Shown piece after piece: positions 27,921-37,059 of a stretch of DNA of 64,000 bases. The notes under the pieces were generated by a model. The model saw nothing but the letters and a program-made list of their open reading frames with translations, was not told the origin of the DNA and searched no databases. Each line of letters opens with the position of its first letter. Position 1 is the stretch's first letter. Position numbers and translations under genes: made by a program. The DNA is from Paucisalibacillus algeriensis (lineage in GTDB: Bacteria > Bacillota > Bacilli > Bacillales > Amphibacillaceae). The stretch is from positions 434,001-498,000 of the forward strand of contig NZ_CBYO010000014.1 in the NCBI RefSeq assembly GCF_000577245.1. Reading direction: 5' to 3'.

Positions 27921-29036
27921 TTAGGCTAATAATTCCTCTGATTTTCTATACTCTAGACCATGCGCAATTGCAACTGCTTCATAGGTAACATAACCATCCA
28001 ATGTATTAAGCCCCTTTAATAATGCAGCATTACTTAAGCAAGCTTCCGCATAGCCTTTATTAGCAATTTGCAGTGCATATGGTACAGTTACATTCGTTAA
28101 ACCAATTGTCGCTGTTCGTGGAACACCGCCAGGCATATTTGCAACAGAATAATGAAGTACGCCATGCTTGGTAAATGTTGGGTTATCATGTGTTGTGATT
28201 CGATCACTTGTTTCAAAAATACCACCTTGGTCAATCGCAACATCCACAATAACTGATCCCTCAGACATTTGCTTTACCATTTCTTCTGTTACAAGCTTTG
28301 GTGCTTTTGCTCCTGGAATTAATACAGCACCAATAACTAAATCAGATTGTGCAACACAATCCGCAATATTCATCGGATTGGACATCATTGTGTTAACCGA
28401 AGATCCGAAAACATCATCTAGATAACGAAGTCTTTCTGGGCTTAAATCCAATATTGTTACATTTGCTCCCAGTCCAACAGCTATTTTGGCAGCATTAGCA
28501 CCTACTACCCCTCCACCAATAACCGTTACATTTGCACGTTTTACACCAGGGATTCCCGCTAATAGAATTCCTTTTCCACCTTTAGACTTCTCAAGGAACT
28601 GAGCACCTATTTGTGCAGCCATACGACCTGCAACCTCACTCATTGGTGTTAGTAAAGGAAGTGTACGATTTTCTAATTGTACCGTTTCATAAGCTAGTCC
28701 AACTACTTTTTTCTCCAATAATGCACGTGTTAACTCTGGTTCTGCAGCTAAGTGTAAGTATGTAAATAATATTTGTCCCTCATAAAAATAATCATATTCC
28801 TCTGGTAGCGGTTCTTTAACCTTCATGACCATTTTTTGCTTCCAAGCTTCTTTTGCACTATCAACAATTACTGCACCTGCTAGGGTGTATTGCTCGTCCG
28901 TAAATCCTGAACCAAGACCAGCTGAAGTTTCCACATAAACCTCATGTCCTGCATTTGTTAAAGTCAGGACTCCAGCGGGAGTGATAGCTACCCTATTCTC
29001 ATTATTCTTTATCTCTTTTGGAACTCCTATTTTCAT
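27921..29036 (-). CDS. ald: Alanine dehydrogenase
   Basis: Reversibly converts L-alanine to pyruvate and ammonia with NAD. The 371-aa length is standard. Seen: N-terminal [14 protein letters not shown], the substrate lysine region [13 protein letters not shown], the catalytic His in [12 protein letters not shown] (about residue 96) and the NAD fold [17 protein letters not shown] (about 170-186). In Bacillus it supplies pyruvate and is needed for normal sporulation. Single-gene unit. The ATG at 29036 has AGAGGGATGG upstream. Confidence 0.97.
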   Translation of the reverse strand: MKIGVPKEIKNNENRVAITPAGVLTLTNAGHEVYVETSAGLGSGFTDEQYTLAGAVIVDSAKEAWKQKMVMKVKEPLPEEYDYFYEGQILFTYLHLAAEPELTRALLEKKVVGLAYETVQLENRTLPLLTPMSEVAGRMAAQIGAQFLEKSKGGKGILLAGIPGVKRANVTVIGGGVVGANAAKIAVGLGANVTILDLSPERLRYLDDVFGSSVNTMMSNPMNIADCVAQSDLVIGAVLIPGAKAPKLVTEEMVKQMSEGSVIVDVAIDQGGIFETSDRITTHDNPTFTKHGVLHYSVANMPGGVPRTATIGLTNVTVPYALQIANKGYAEACLSNAALLKGLNTLDGYVTYEAVAIAHGLEYRKSEELLA

Positions 29037-29123
29037 ATGTACACCATCCCTCTTTATATGTAAGCACTTTCATTGTACCAAAAAATCTAAAAAGATACAC
29101 TACTATAATCATATCGAATAAAA

Positions 29124-29155
29124 CAAAAAAATCTACCCCAAAAATTAGGGTAGAT
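29124..29155 (-). terminator. Intrinsic terminator of the small gene at 29175
   Basis: Minus strand ATCTACCC pairs with GGGTAGAT and is followed by seven T, about 20 bp past the stop. Confidence 0.85.
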
Positions 29156-29174
29156 TATGTTGGATGGGTAAATA

Positions 29175-29330
29175 CTATGCCTTTCTATTATTAAAGGTCC
29201 AAATACCGCGGTTATTATGCAATTGATCTTCGACTACTCCACTTTGATAACTCTCAAAGAGTTGGTTCTTTACTGCAGAAACACCACTTGGATCTTCAAA
29301 TAGTTTGTTTTGGTCTTTTTTCTTGGCCAT
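29175..29330 (-). CDS. Small conserved hydrophilic protein
   Basis: A 51-aa soluble protein beginning MAKKKDQNKLFEDPSG and ending RGIWTFNNRKA. GGAGGTGA 4-7 nt before the ATG at 29330 makes this start clear; an upstream frame extension to 29393 lacks one. The sequence is rich in Gln and Asn with a single Trp. It could be a minor spore or stress protein, given the excellent ribosome binding site and monocistronic layout, but no family was recognised. Confidence 0.7.
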   Translation of the reverse strand: MAKKKDQNKLFEDPSGVSAVKNQLFESYQSGVVEDQLHNNRGIWTFNNRKA

Positions 29331-29393
29331 GTACTCACCTCCACTATTAGTTTGTACCGAAATTGTCAAGAAAAGCTTGTTTACTTTTACCAA

Positions 29394-29409
29394 TTGTAAG
29401 CGCCTTTAT
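29394..29409 (+). promoter_or_regulatory. Possible cre (CcpA-binding) site upstream of the usp gene
   Basis: TTGTAAGCGCCTTTAT matches the cre consensus WTGNAARCGNWWWCAW at 14 of 16 positions. It lies just upstream of a TATAAT at 29412-29417. CcpA itself is encoded in this window. The match is by eye. Confidence 0.3.
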
Positions 29410-29446
29410 CATATAATAGAAGTAGACGAAGAAAGGGGAGATTCAA

Positions 29447-29881
29447 ATGAAATTTGAGTATAAGAATATTGTGGTAGCCGTTGACGGCTCAGAGGCATCT
29501 GAGATTGCATTTAATAAAGCCCTTGATATTGTAAAGCGTAATGATGCTCATCTGATTATTGCACATGTCATCGACTTTCGATCATTTGCTTATGCAGAAG
29601 CATATGATGGTTCTTTATCAGACCAGGCTGAAGCATATGCGAAGGATTTAGTGGATAGTTGTGTCGAAAGTGCAAAAGAAGTTGGAATCAGTCAAATCTC
29701 CCGTTGTATCGAATATGGTTCACCAAAAGTAAAAATTGCTAAAGACATTGCACAGACATTTAAGGCTGATTTAATTATCTGTGGAGCTACAGGTATGAAT
29801 GCAGTTGAACGTTTCTTAATTGGTAGTGTTTCGGAGAGTATAACTAGGCATGCTAATTGTGATGTATTAGTGGTTAGATAA
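29447..29881 (+). CDS. Universal stress protein (UspA family)
   Basis: A 144-aa cytoplasmic Usp-domain protein. The N-terminus has NIVVAVDGSEASEIAFNKA, and the C-terminal half carries the ATP-binding signature G-x2-G-x9-G-S (in GATGMNAVERFLIGS), so it is the nucleotide-binding class. Target processes are not known for most Bacillus Usp proteins. AAAGGGGAG precedes the ATG. It is convergent with ackA and shares a strong bidirectional terminator with it. Confidence 0.92.
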   Translation: MKFEYKNIVVAVDGSEASEIAFNKALDIVKRNDAHLIIAHVIDFRSFAYAEAYDGSLSDQAEAYAKDLVDSCVESAKEVGISQISRCIEYGSPKVKIAKDIAQTFKADLIICGATGMNAVERFLIGSVSESITRHANCDVLVVR

Positions 29882-29960
29882 GGATTGAATTCTTGGAATA
29901 TCACCAGGACTTTCCTTTCATCGCGTGAAATCCATATATCCTAAAACCTACTCTCAGAAA

Positions 29961-29998
29961 AAAAGGTTTTGATATGTGAATTCATATCAAAACCTTTT
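29961..29998. terminator. Bidirectional terminator between usp gene and ackA
   Basis: AAAAGGTTTTGATATG pairs perfectly with CATATCAAAACCTTTT (16 bp, 6-nt loop), with T-rich 3' ends in both directions. Confidence 0.88.
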
Positions 29999-30000
29999 TA

Positions 30001-31188
30001 TTACTGTGTTAAACGGATAACATCTCTAGCTATCATAACTTCTTCATTAGTTGGGATTACCATGACTTTAACTGGTGAGTGTGGGTAGCTAATAAAGGTT
30101 TCTTTCCCTCTTGCAGACTGATTTAGCATTGGGTCCCAGTAAATACCCATAAATTCTAATCCATTTAGTACTTTTGCACGAATAACATCACTATTTTCAC
30201 CAACACCAGCAGTGAAAATAACCGCATCAATACCAGACATTCTTGCTGCATACGAACCAATATATTTATGGATTCTTCCTGCGAATACATCTAGTGCAAG
30301 TTCTGCACGTTTATTCATTTCAGCTTGTTCTTCGATATCGCGTAAGTCACTAGAAAAACCTGACAAAGCAAGCATGCCACTTTCTTTATTCAGAACATTT
30401 ACTACTTCCTCAGCAGTCATTTCTGTCTTTTCCATGATATATGGAATTAGTGCAGGATCAATATTTCCAGAACGTGTACCCATTGTAACACCAGCTAATG
30501 GGGTGAATCCCATCGATGTATCCATTGCTTTTCCACCTTTAATAGCTGCAATACTTGCTCCATTTCCTAAATGACAAGATATTAATCGCAAATCTTCTAG
30601 TGGTCTATTCATCAATTCCGCTGCACGTCTGGATACATATTTGTGGGATGTACCATGGAATCCATATTTTCGAATTCCATATTTCTCGTAGTATTCATAT
30701 GGAAGACTATACAAATAGGATTTGGGTTCCATCGTTTGATGAAATGCAGTATCAAATACAGCTACCATCGGTACATTTGGTAGTACCTCTTTAAATGCTC
30801 GAATTCCTGTTAGGTTTGCCGGATTATGCAAAGGCGCAAGCTCTGAGACTTCATCAATATCCTGAATAACTTGATCTGTTATGACGACAGAATCACTGAA
30901 TTTCTCTCCTCCGTGAACAACTCGGTGACCTACAGCATCAATTTCATCTAAGGATTGGATGACTCTAGATGAAGTTAATTTATTAAGAAGAAGTTTTACA
31001 GCTACTTCGTGATTTGGAATTTCTGTCACATTTTTATCCTTGTTTCCACTGATTTCAATAGTAAATACTGCTTCCGGTAACCCTATTCGTTCCACAAGGC
31101 CCTTGGCCTTTACCGTTTCTTCTGGCATTTGAATAAGTTGAAATTTTAAGGAAGAACTTCCTGCGTTTATAGCTAATACGTTAGTCAT
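30001..31188 (-). CDS. ackA: Acetate kinase
   Basis: Makes ATP from acetyl phosphate, completing overflow metabolism to acetate. The 395-aa protein has the ASKHA fold with [14 protein letters not shown] at the N-terminus, [11 protein letters not shown], the catalytic [19 protein letters not shown] and [11 protein letters not shown] near the C-terminus. The ATG at 31188 has AGGAG 8 nt upstream; an alternative start at 31197 is too close to it. It follows ytxK by about 15 bp, so they probably share a transcript. In Bacillus ackA is activated by CcpA; no clear cre was seen directly upstream here. Confidence 0.97.
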   Translation of the reverse strand: MTNVLAINAGSSSLKFQLIQMPEETVKAKGLVERIGLPEAVFTIEISGNKDKNVTEIPNHEVAVKLLLNKLTSSRVIQSLDEIDAVGHRVVHGGEKFSDSVVITDQVIQDIDEVSELAPLHNPANLTGIRAFKEVLPNVPMVAVFDTAFHQTMEPKSYLYSLPYEYYEKYGIRKYGFHGTSHKYVSRRAAELMNRPLEDLRLISCHLGNGASIAAIKGGKAMDTSMGFTPLAGVTMGTRSGNIDPALIPYIMEKTEMTAEEVVNVLNKESGMLALSGFSSDLRDIEEQAEMNKRAELALDVFAGRIHKYIGSYAARMSGIDAVIFTAGVGENSDVIRAKVLNGLEFMGIYWDPMLNQSARGKETFISYPHSPVKVMVIPTNEEVMIARDVIRLTQ

Positions 31189-31202
31189 GATGTACACTCC
31201 TG

Positions 31203-32186
31203 TTATTTATGAATATTTTTAAACCAATCGTTCATTTTACCTAAAACATCTTCCATTGCATGTGTATTTTTCAGTGATGGAAGCTGAACTAATAAAGGTT
31301 GTTTTGGCCCCTCTGTATTTTTCCCCTTCTTCTGTAAGATTAATATGCATTTCCCATTTTTCTTGGACTTAAATGCACTTTCAGGGAGTTGAATGACACC
31401 GATTATGTGTGCATGTTTCTGAAGATAAGCATGCAGTTTGTCTGAATTTTCTCCATCGAAAATGAAGTTTGGAACCATTAATACTAGATAACCACTTGGA
31501 TTGGTATAATTAATACTTTGTTCCAGGAAAAGAAAGTGTGCAAATGAATGCCCCTCATCCGCTTTTAATTCATAGTTTGATGCCCGTATATCGTCTGGAT
31601 AATACCCTACTGGAAAATCGGAAACAATTAAATCAACGGGGTCTAATAAGAAAGGACGTAAACTATCCTGATGGAAAAATTCAATGGACATTTTCTGTAG
31701 ATTAGCACTTACAACACCTAGTTGAATTAGTGTTGGGTCCACTTCACTTGCATATGCATTTGTAGGTTTATTTAATTGAGAAATTACTGTAGTTAAAAGA
31801 TTTCCAGTTCCGGCAGCTGGGTCAAAGACTCGAATGCTTTGATAATTATTCATTAACTTCTGAACTAAATAACCAAGAATTAATGCTATTGCCTCTGGAG
31901 TTATTAAATGTTGTTGTTGCGTTGTATCTTTCATACCTTTTAACACTGTAAATTGAATCGCCTTACGGATGTCCTCAGAATCATACTCATTAAGATTAAT
32001 CTTTTCTAAAGCTGTATGTAATTTATGCGTAAGAAGATCATCCATCGATTCATCAGCACTTTGGTAAAATAAAGTCTCCATCGCAATTACCAAACTATCT
32101 AAATATGTTTCATTTAAATGTTGTTCCAAAACTTGGGTTGTCTCATCTAACCACTCAAATAATAATTCCACTTTTGTTTTTTCCAT
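31203..32186 (-). CDS. ytxK: YtxK: class I SAM-dependent methyltransferase (N6-adenine type)
   Basis: A 327-aa protein with a helical N-terminus (about residues 1-85) and a Rossmann methyltransferase domain. The SAM-binding motif is [15 protein letters not shown] (about residues 120-134), followed by an SDFPVGYYP segment where N6-adenine methylases have (N/D)PP(Y/F). The altered catalytic motif is shared by remembered YtxK homologues, so the substrate may not be DNA. No specificity subunit or nuclease is nearby. ATG 32186 has GGAGG 6 nt upstream. Conserved between tpx and ackA. Confidence 0.9.
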   Translation of the reverse strand: MEKTKVELLFEWLDETTQVLEQHLNETYLDSLVIAMETLFYQSADESMDDLLTHKLHTALEKINLNEYDSEDIRKAIQFTVLKGMKDTTQQQHLITPEAIALILGYLVQKLMNNYQSIRVFDPAAGTGNLLTTVISQLNKPTNAYASEVDPTLIQLGVVSANLQKMSIEFFHQDSLRPFLLDPVDLIVSDFPVGYYPDDIRASNYELKADEGHSFAHFLFLEQSINYTNPSGYLVLMVPNFIFDGENSDKLHAYLQKHAHIIGVIQLPESAFKSKKNGKCILILQKKGKNTEGPKQPLLVQLPSLKNTHAMEDVLGKMNDWFKNIHK

Positions 32187-32318
32187 ATAACTCCTCCGTT
32201 CATTCAAACCTGTATTATTGTATCAGATACCAACGCTACTGTACAAACTAATGATTTAGTCAGAAATTTTTTTATATAAAAAGTCTCCCAGCTTTTACTC
32301 GGGGAGACTTTTAAATAC

Positions 32319-32819
32319 TTATTCTGCTTGTTTTGCTGCTTCTAGTGCTTTATCATAGTCAGGATGATTTGTTACTTCACTAACATATTCTACATATGTA
32401 ACCTTATCATTGGAATCAACAACAAAAATAGAACGGGCTAGCAATCGTAGTTCTTTGATTAAAACTCCAAATTTCTCACCAAAATCTCCATCTCGATGAT
32501 CAGAAAGCATTTCCAAGCTTTCTACTTGATTAACTTCTCGCCAACGCTTTTGTGCGAATGGAAGATCCATACTAATCGTTACAACTTGTACATTATCTAA
32601 TTTTTTCGCTTCTTCATTAAAACGGTTCGTTTGAATCGAGCAAACTCCCGTATCGATAGAAGGTACAACACTAATTAATTTAATTTTACCGTTATAATCT
32701 GAAAGTGATTTTTCCTCTAAATCATTCGTAAGTGCTTTAAAATCCGGAGCAGAATCTCCAACTTTTAGTTGATTTCCTAATAATGTAACCGGCTTTTCGC
32801 CAAATGTAACGTTTGCCAT
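32319..32819 (-). CDS. tpx: Thiol peroxidase Tpx lacking the resolving cysteine
   Basis: Peroxiredoxin that reduces hydrogen peroxide and organic peroxides. The 166-aa protein has the peroxidatic Cys60 in PSIDTGVCS and is otherwise a full Tpx. The position of the resolving Cys94 (RWCG in B. subtilis) reads RWREV here, and Cys60 is the only cysteine in the protein. It would therefore act as a 1-Cys enzyme needing an external thiol such as bacillithiol or thioredoxin (inference). ATG 32819 is preceded by AGGAGG. A terminator-separated gene between ytfJ and ytxK. Confidence 0.93.
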   Translation of the reverse strand: MANVTFGEKPVTLLGNQLKVGDSAPDFKALTNDLEEKSLSDYNGKIKLISVVPSIDTGVCSIQTNRFNEEAKKLDNVQVVTISMDLPFAQKRWREVNQVESLEMLSDHRDGDFGEKFGVLIKELRLLARSIFVVDSNDKVTYVEYVSEVTNHPDYDKALEAAKQAE

Positions 32820-32862
32820 ATTATTCCTCCTATAAATTGACTTAACTCTATTATAGACAAAC

Positions 32863-32893
32863 AAAAAGGCGATTTCCAAGAAATGAATCGCCT
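32863..32893 (-). terminator. Intrinsic terminator of ytfJ
   Basis: Minus strand AGGCGATT pairs with AATCGCCT and is followed by TTTTTG; it lies 10 bp past the ytfJ stop. Confidence 0.85.
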
Positions 32894-32902
32894 AATATAT
32901 AA

Positions 32903-33472
32903 TTAGATATCATAAATGGATGAAGATTCTTCTGAATCAGATTTGTCCTTATCATCGGAGTCTTTCTTTTCATCTGGCTGTTTATCTTCTTTTTCCTTTT
33001 CTTTTCCCTTACTTTCATCTTTCTTTTTCCCCTTATCCTCCCCATGCGAACCTTTTCCCATTTTACTTTCTTTTAATAGTTGCTGTATTTTTTCTACTGC
33101 CTTTGGTGCAAAGTCTATAATCTTTTCATAAATATGAGTATTCTCGTCAAGGTGAACCATCTTAATGCCCTTGGGGCTTACAATTAGAAAAGCAACTGGT
33201 GTAATGGAAACTCCACCACCACTACCACCACCAAATGGGAAGACAGCTTCACTACCACTTCCCCCACCTTCACTATCTCCCTGTGAGCCAGAACTACTTG
33301 GCATAAATTCAGTACCACCAGCTGCAAAACCAAAACCAACCTTTGAAACTGGAATAATAACACTTCCATCAGGAGATTCAACCGGGTCACCAATAATGGT
33401 ATTGACCTCAATCATATCTTTTAAATTTTCCATTGCTGTTGTCATTAGACCTTGAATTGGATGTTCTTCCAT
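32903..33472 (-). CDS. ytfJ: GerW family sporulation protein YtfJ
   Basis: Forespore protein of the GerW/YtfJ family; in B. subtilis it is needed for normal germination in some media. The 189-aa protein has a conserved domain at residues 1-120 with the glycine-rich centre AVFPFGGGSGGGVSITPVAFL, followed by a long Lys/Glu/Asp/Ser-rich tail (about residues 135-185) that is low complexity and longer than in many homologues. GGAGG precedes the ATG. It lies 19 bp after ytfI, so both form an operon. Confidence 0.92.
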   Translation of the reverse strand: MEEHPIQGLMTTAMENLKDMIEVNTIIGDPVESPDGSVIIPVSKVGFGFAAGGTEFMPSSSGSQGDSEGGGSGSEAVFPFGGGSGGGVSITPVAFLIVSPKGIKMVHLDENTHIYEKIIDFAPKAVEKIQQLLKESKMGKGSHGEDKGKKKDESKGKEKEKEDKQPDEKKDSDDKDKSDSEESSSIYDI

Positions 33473-33491
33473 TGTAATCCTCCTTAAACAA

Positions 33492-34094
33492 TTAGATATA
33501 AACTTCTTCTTTGGTGTTAATATTTCGCATCAAATGCATAACTGTACGGATAGCATTTCCTAATCGAATCGTTACAATGCAATCAACTTCAGAATAGAGA
33601 CCCTTTTGTTGGAAATGAGGAATTACTGAAACTTTCGGTTGGACCTTCATTTCTGTTTGTTCAAAAAGTAGGCCAATCATAGTTCCTTTCAAAGCCCAAA
33701 CTCCACCCGCTAAAGTCCCAGTACTACTTGCGCTTCCAGTTCCAAAATGTGTTATCCATTTAAGTTCATGAATTGAAATGCTCTTAATCATAATCATAAA
33801 AATTTTACTAAATTCACTTATTTGATTTGTTATTTTTTTAAGTATTCCAATTAAATTATCATCGTTATCTTCTTTACTATAGTCATGAAGTAATTCAATA
33901 AGCTGTGATTCATCCAGGGTATATTCATTTATTTTAATGGTTCGATGGATTAGTCTAATTTTCATATAATATACATGTATCTTGACCTGATGATTATCTT
34001 TTTGATAACGATATTGTATTCTTATTTTTATTTGCAATAATAGAAGGATAAAGATTAGAAACAACAATATCCCAATCATAATAACCCAAACCAT
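33492..34094 (-). CDS. ytfI: YtfI: DUF2953 membrane-anchored protein
   Basis: A 200-aa protein with one N-terminal transmembrane helix (about residues 1-22, MVWVIMIGILLFLIF) and a soluble domain ending TVMHLMRNINTKEEVYI, characteristic of DUF2953. The ATG at 34094 has GGAG 8 nt upstream; the frame extends to 34142 without a Shine-Dalgarno. The ytfI-ytfJ pair is conserved in spore formers, and the protein is thought to be sporulation-linked by that association. Its function is not known. Confidence 0.85.
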   Translation of the reverse strand: MVWVIMIGILLFLIFILLLLQIKIRIQYRYQKDNHQVKIHVYYMKIRLIHRTIKINEYTLDESQLIELLHDYSKEDNDDNLIGILKKITNQISEFSKIFMIMIKSISIHELKWITHFGTGSASSTGTLAGGVWALKGTMIGLLFEQTEMKVQPKVSVIPHFQQKGLYSEVDCIVTIRLGNAIRTVMHLMRNINTKEEVYI

Positions 34095-34169
34095 ATTTCC
34101 ATCTCCAAGAATTAATATTGGTAGTTTGCCACAAGTTTCCATTTTTATACCAAGCGCAAAATGTATATA

Positions 34170-34203
34170 AAATTAAAGGGCTATTCTCATATGAGAATAG
34201 CCC
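34170..34203 (-). terminator. Intrinsic terminator of the SASP gene
   Basis: A perfect 26-bp palindrome, GGGCTATTCTCAT/ATGAGAATAGCCC (34178-34203), followed on the minus strand by TTTAATTTTA. Confidence 0.8.
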
Positions 34204-34230
34204 AAGCCATTTATACCTATTTACTTTTTA

Positions 34231-34440
34231 TTATCCGTTATATCCACCAAATTGTTGTTCAGCCATTTGAACTAGACGCTTTGTGATTTCTCCACCAACA
34301 GATCCGTTAGCACGAGAAGTTGTATCTGCACCAAGTTGAACACCAAATTCTTGAGCAATTTCGTACTTCATTTGTTCTAGTGCTTGTTCTGCACCAGGTA
34401 CAAGTAATTGGTTTGAATTGTTACTATTATTGTTTGCCAT
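34231..34440 (-). CDS. Alpha/beta-type small acid-soluble spore protein
   Basis: A 69-aa DNA-binding protein that saturates the spore chromosome and protects it from UV and heat. It has the GPR protease recognition region ([18 protein letters not shown]) and the second conserved DNA-binding segment ([18 protein letters not shown]). AGGAGG lies ahead of the ATG. A monocistronic gene, as expected for forespore sigma-G control. Which ssp paralogue it is cannot be fixed from the sequence alone. Confidence 0.95.
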   Translation of the reverse strand: MANNNSNNSNQLLVPGAEQALEQMKYEIAQEFGVQLGADTTSRANGSVGGEITKRLVQMAEQQFGGYNG

Positions 34441-34611
34441 GGTATTTCACCTCCTTGGTACACTTATATTGTGTCGTTAGGAGGTGATTCATTCATATTA
34501 ATTGTTGGAAAGTGTTGGAATTGTTTTAAATGGTTTATCGAATAAATCCGCAGCATGAAGATTGATTTCTCAATTCCATACTGAGACAATTACTATCTCT
34601 CCAAACAACCT

Positions 34612-35814
34612 TTAAAACAACCCTTCAAATACATCTTCTTCTACTTTCTTGTCATTAATTTTAATTACTTCTATTCCATCAATTGCTTCTTTGATGAGTT
34701 CTTCGTAGTTAAATTTGGATTCGTAATAGTTTACACGATCACGTTTTGGCTTTGTTTTTGGTGCTTTTGGTACGAAGATTGTGCAGCAATCTTCATAAGG
34801 TCTTATAGAAATATCAAATGTATCAATTGCTTTAGATATTTCAATTATTTCATCTTTATCCATGGTTACTAATGGTCTAATAATTGGATAATTGGTAACT
34901 TCATTGATGGTATTCATACTTGTCATCGTTTGGCTTGCTACTTGACCTAGATTTTCACCTGTAGTTAGGGAAAGAATACCTTCATTCTGACAAACTTTCT
35001 CACTTATTCGAAGCATCATACGTCTCATTACAGTCATACCATAACCATCAGGCGTTTCTTGGAAAATTCTTTGTTGTAACTTTGTAAATGGAACAACATG
35101 AACTTTAATGCTAGGACCAAACTTTGTTAACTTTTCAGCTAAATCTAATACCTTTTGTTTTGCTCGGTCACTTGTAAATGGTGGTGATTCAAAATGAATG
35201 GCCTCAATTTGTACACCACGTTTCATAGCAAGATACCCTGCAACAGGGCTATCTATTCCACCTGATAAAAGTAATAGCGTTTTATCAGATGTTCCCACCG
35301 GGAGACCTCCTGCGCCTCGTACAACACTAGATGTGATATAGGTTGCTTCTGCGCGGATTTCCACTCTTACCTCCACGTCAGGAGAATGAACATTGACAGT
35401 ATAAGAATTTGTGTTGCTTAACAGATATCCTCCAAGAATTTGATTTAGTTCTTGAGATCGTACAGGAAAACCTTTGTTTATTCTTTTCACAGTTACTTTA
35501 AATGTTTTACTTTTTTCAGCATTTGTTAATGCATAATATGCAGCTTCCTTCATTTTTTCAAGGTCATTCTCCACTTTAATCGCAAGGCTGAGGCTATGAA
35601 TTCCAAACACATTTCTAACCTTGTCCATTATTGGCTGTGGGTCGTTCCCATTCAATAGAATGAACATTCTTCCTTGTGTTCTTTTGACTTTGACATCTGG
35701 GAATTCTGTTAATTTCTGTTGTACATTCTGTTGAAGTTTCTCAACGAATTTTTTACGGTTCTTTCCTTTTAACGCTAATTCTCCATAGCGAATTAATATA
35801 TGATCATATTCCAT
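34612..35814 (-). CDS. thiI: tRNA 4-thiouridine synthase ThiI
   Basis: Adenylates U8 of tRNA for sulfur transfer. The 400-aa protein has an N-terminal ferredoxin-like domain, a THUMP domain (about residues 60-165) and a PP-loop ATPase domain with LLLSGGIDSPVAGYLAMKRG (about 181-200). As in B. subtilis it lacks the C-terminal rhodanese domain of E. coli ThiI, so sulfur should come directly from the dedicated desulfurase encoded just upstream. Start ATG 35814, 7 bp after the nifZ stop. Confidence 0.95.
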   Translation of the reverse strand: MEYDHILIRYGELALKGKNRKKFVEKLQQNVQQKLTEFPDVKVKRTQGRMFILLNGNDPQPIMDKVRNVFGIHSLSLAIKVENDLEKMKEAAYYALTNAEKSKTFKVTVKRINKGFPVRSQELNQILGGYLLSNTNSYTVNVHSPDVEVRVEIRAEATYITSSVVRGAGGLPVGTSDKTLLLLSGGIDSPVAGYLAMKRGVQIEAIHFESPPFTSDRAKQKVLDLAEKLTKFGPSIKVHVVPFTKLQQRIFQETPDGYGMTVMRRMMLRISEKVCQNEGILSLTTGENLGQVASQTMTSMNTINEVTNYPIIRPLVTMDKDEIIEISKAIDTFDISIRPYEDCCTIFVPKAPKTKPKRDRVNYYESKFNYEELIKEAIDGIEVIKINDKKVEEDVFEGLF

Positions 35815-35820
35815 TAGTAT

Positions 35821-36960
35821 CTACTCCATAACTTCTTTTAATTGGTTGATTGCTATATCTAACATACTCAAAAACGTCTTAATCTCTTCTTTAGTATTAT
35901 CGTAAGACAAGCTTACGCGTAATGCAGATTTTGTTCTTGTTTGATCGAAACCACATGCTTTAATTATTCTGCTTTCATCTAAATCTTTGGATGAGCAAGC
36001 AGATTTTGTGGAAATAAATATCCCTTGCTTTCCTAAAGTATGAATCATTACTTCCGGTTTTAATCCTGGGATGGAAAAGTTGATAATATGTGGTGCTGAT
36101 TCTTCTGGTGTATTAACCACCACTTTATCTATTTTTTGCAATCCTTGACGTAGGAAATGATTTAGTTCTCGTAGCGTTACACCCTTTGTTTCTTCACGTT
36201 CTTTGATCAATCTTAGAGCTTTAACCAAAGAAACAGCTCCAGCCAAATTCTCTGTCCCCGACCGAATCTTAAACTCCTGATCTCCACCATGGAATAATGG
36301 GAAAAGCTTTACTCCTCTACGACAATATAAGAGACCAGTCCCCTTTAATCCATGGATTTTATGGCCAGACATCGTACATAAATCAATCCCACTATTATCA
36401 AGATTAAGTGGAACTTTCCCTAAGCCTTGTACATGATCGACATGAAAGAATAGTTTAGGGTGCCTTTTAGCAATTTCTCCAATTTCCTTTATTGGCTGAA
36501 TCGAACCAATTTCATTATTAACATGCATAATACTAATTAGGATGGTGTCCTTTCGAATTGCTTTCTCAATATCTTCAATTGACACGATTCCATCTTGGTT
36601 AACAGGTAAATATGTCACTTCGAATCCTAATGTTTCTAAGATTTTACATCCTTCATAAACCGATGGATGCTCAATTTCTGTCGTTATGATATGTTTTCCT
36701 CTTCCTTGGTGCTCCAATGCTATACCTTTGATAGCTATATTATTTCCTTCCGTACCACCTGAGGTAAAAATAATTTCATCTTCATGTACTCTTAAAAGCA
36801 TTGCTGCTTGTTGTTTTGATTTTATTAAAAGCTTTTCTGTCTCTCCTCCAAGCTGATGAATAGAAGAAGGATTAGCAAAGAAGCTAGTCGAGACCTGTTC
36901 AAAGCTTTTTAAAACTTCTGGATGTGGTTTTGTTGTAGCACTATTATCAAGATATATCAT
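35821..36960 (-). CDS. nifZ: Cysteine desulfurase NifZ
   Basis: PLP enzyme that takes sulfur from cysteine and passes it to ThiI. The 379-aa protein has YLDNSATTKPHPEV at the N-terminus, the PLP histidine in HVDHVQGLGKVP, the Schiff-base lysine in SGHKIHGLKGTG (about residue 203) and the active-site Cys in STKSACSSK (about residue 325) on a short loop. The tight nifZ-thiI pairing (6-bp gap) is conserved and defines its job in tRNA thiolation. GGGGAGGATTAAT precedes the ATG. Confidence 0.95.
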   Translation of the reverse strand: MIYLDNSATTKPHPEVLKSFEQVSTSFFANPSSIHQLGGETEKLLIKSKQQAAMLLRVHEDEIIFTSGGTEGNNIAIKGIALEHQGRGKHIITTEIEHPSVYEGCKILETLGFEVTYLPVNQDGIVSIEDIEKAIRKDTILISIMHVNNEIGSIQPIKEIGEIAKRHPKLFFHVDHVQGLGKVPLNLDNSGIDLCTMSGHKIHGLKGTGLLYCRRGVKLFPLFHGGDQEFKIRSGTENLAGAVSLVKALRLIKEREETKGVTLRELNHFLRQGLQKIDKVVVNTPEESAPHIINFSIPGLKPEVMIHTLGKQGIFISTKSACSSKDLDESRIIKACGFDQTRTKSALRVSLSYDNTKEEIKTFLSMLDIAINQLKEVME

Positions 36961-37005
36961 ATTAATCCTCCCCTTTATAAGTTAAGATACAAATAAACAA
37001 AACGG

Positions 37006-37046
37006 AAGGCTGTCTTTAGGAAAGTATATTTCCATAAAGCAGCCTT
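37006..37046 (-). terminator. Terminator between ezrA and nifZ
   Basis: Minus strand AAGGCTGCTTT pairs with AAGACAGCCTT, with GGAAA/TTTCC inside the arm, followed by CCGTTTTGTTT. Confidence 0.65.
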
Positions 37047-37059
37047 TAGAGACTCTTAC

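Noticed and set aside
31203-32186. Restriction-modification methylase
   Set aside because: No nuclease or specificity gene is adjacent, the catalytic motif deviates, and the tpx-ytxK-ackA order is a conserved housekeeping arrangement.
32902-33472. Several open frames opposite and alongside ytfJ (Ser- or Leu-rich proteins)
   Set aside because: They arise from the Gly/Ser/Lys-rich low-complexity codons of ytfJ and have no ribosome binding sites or homology.
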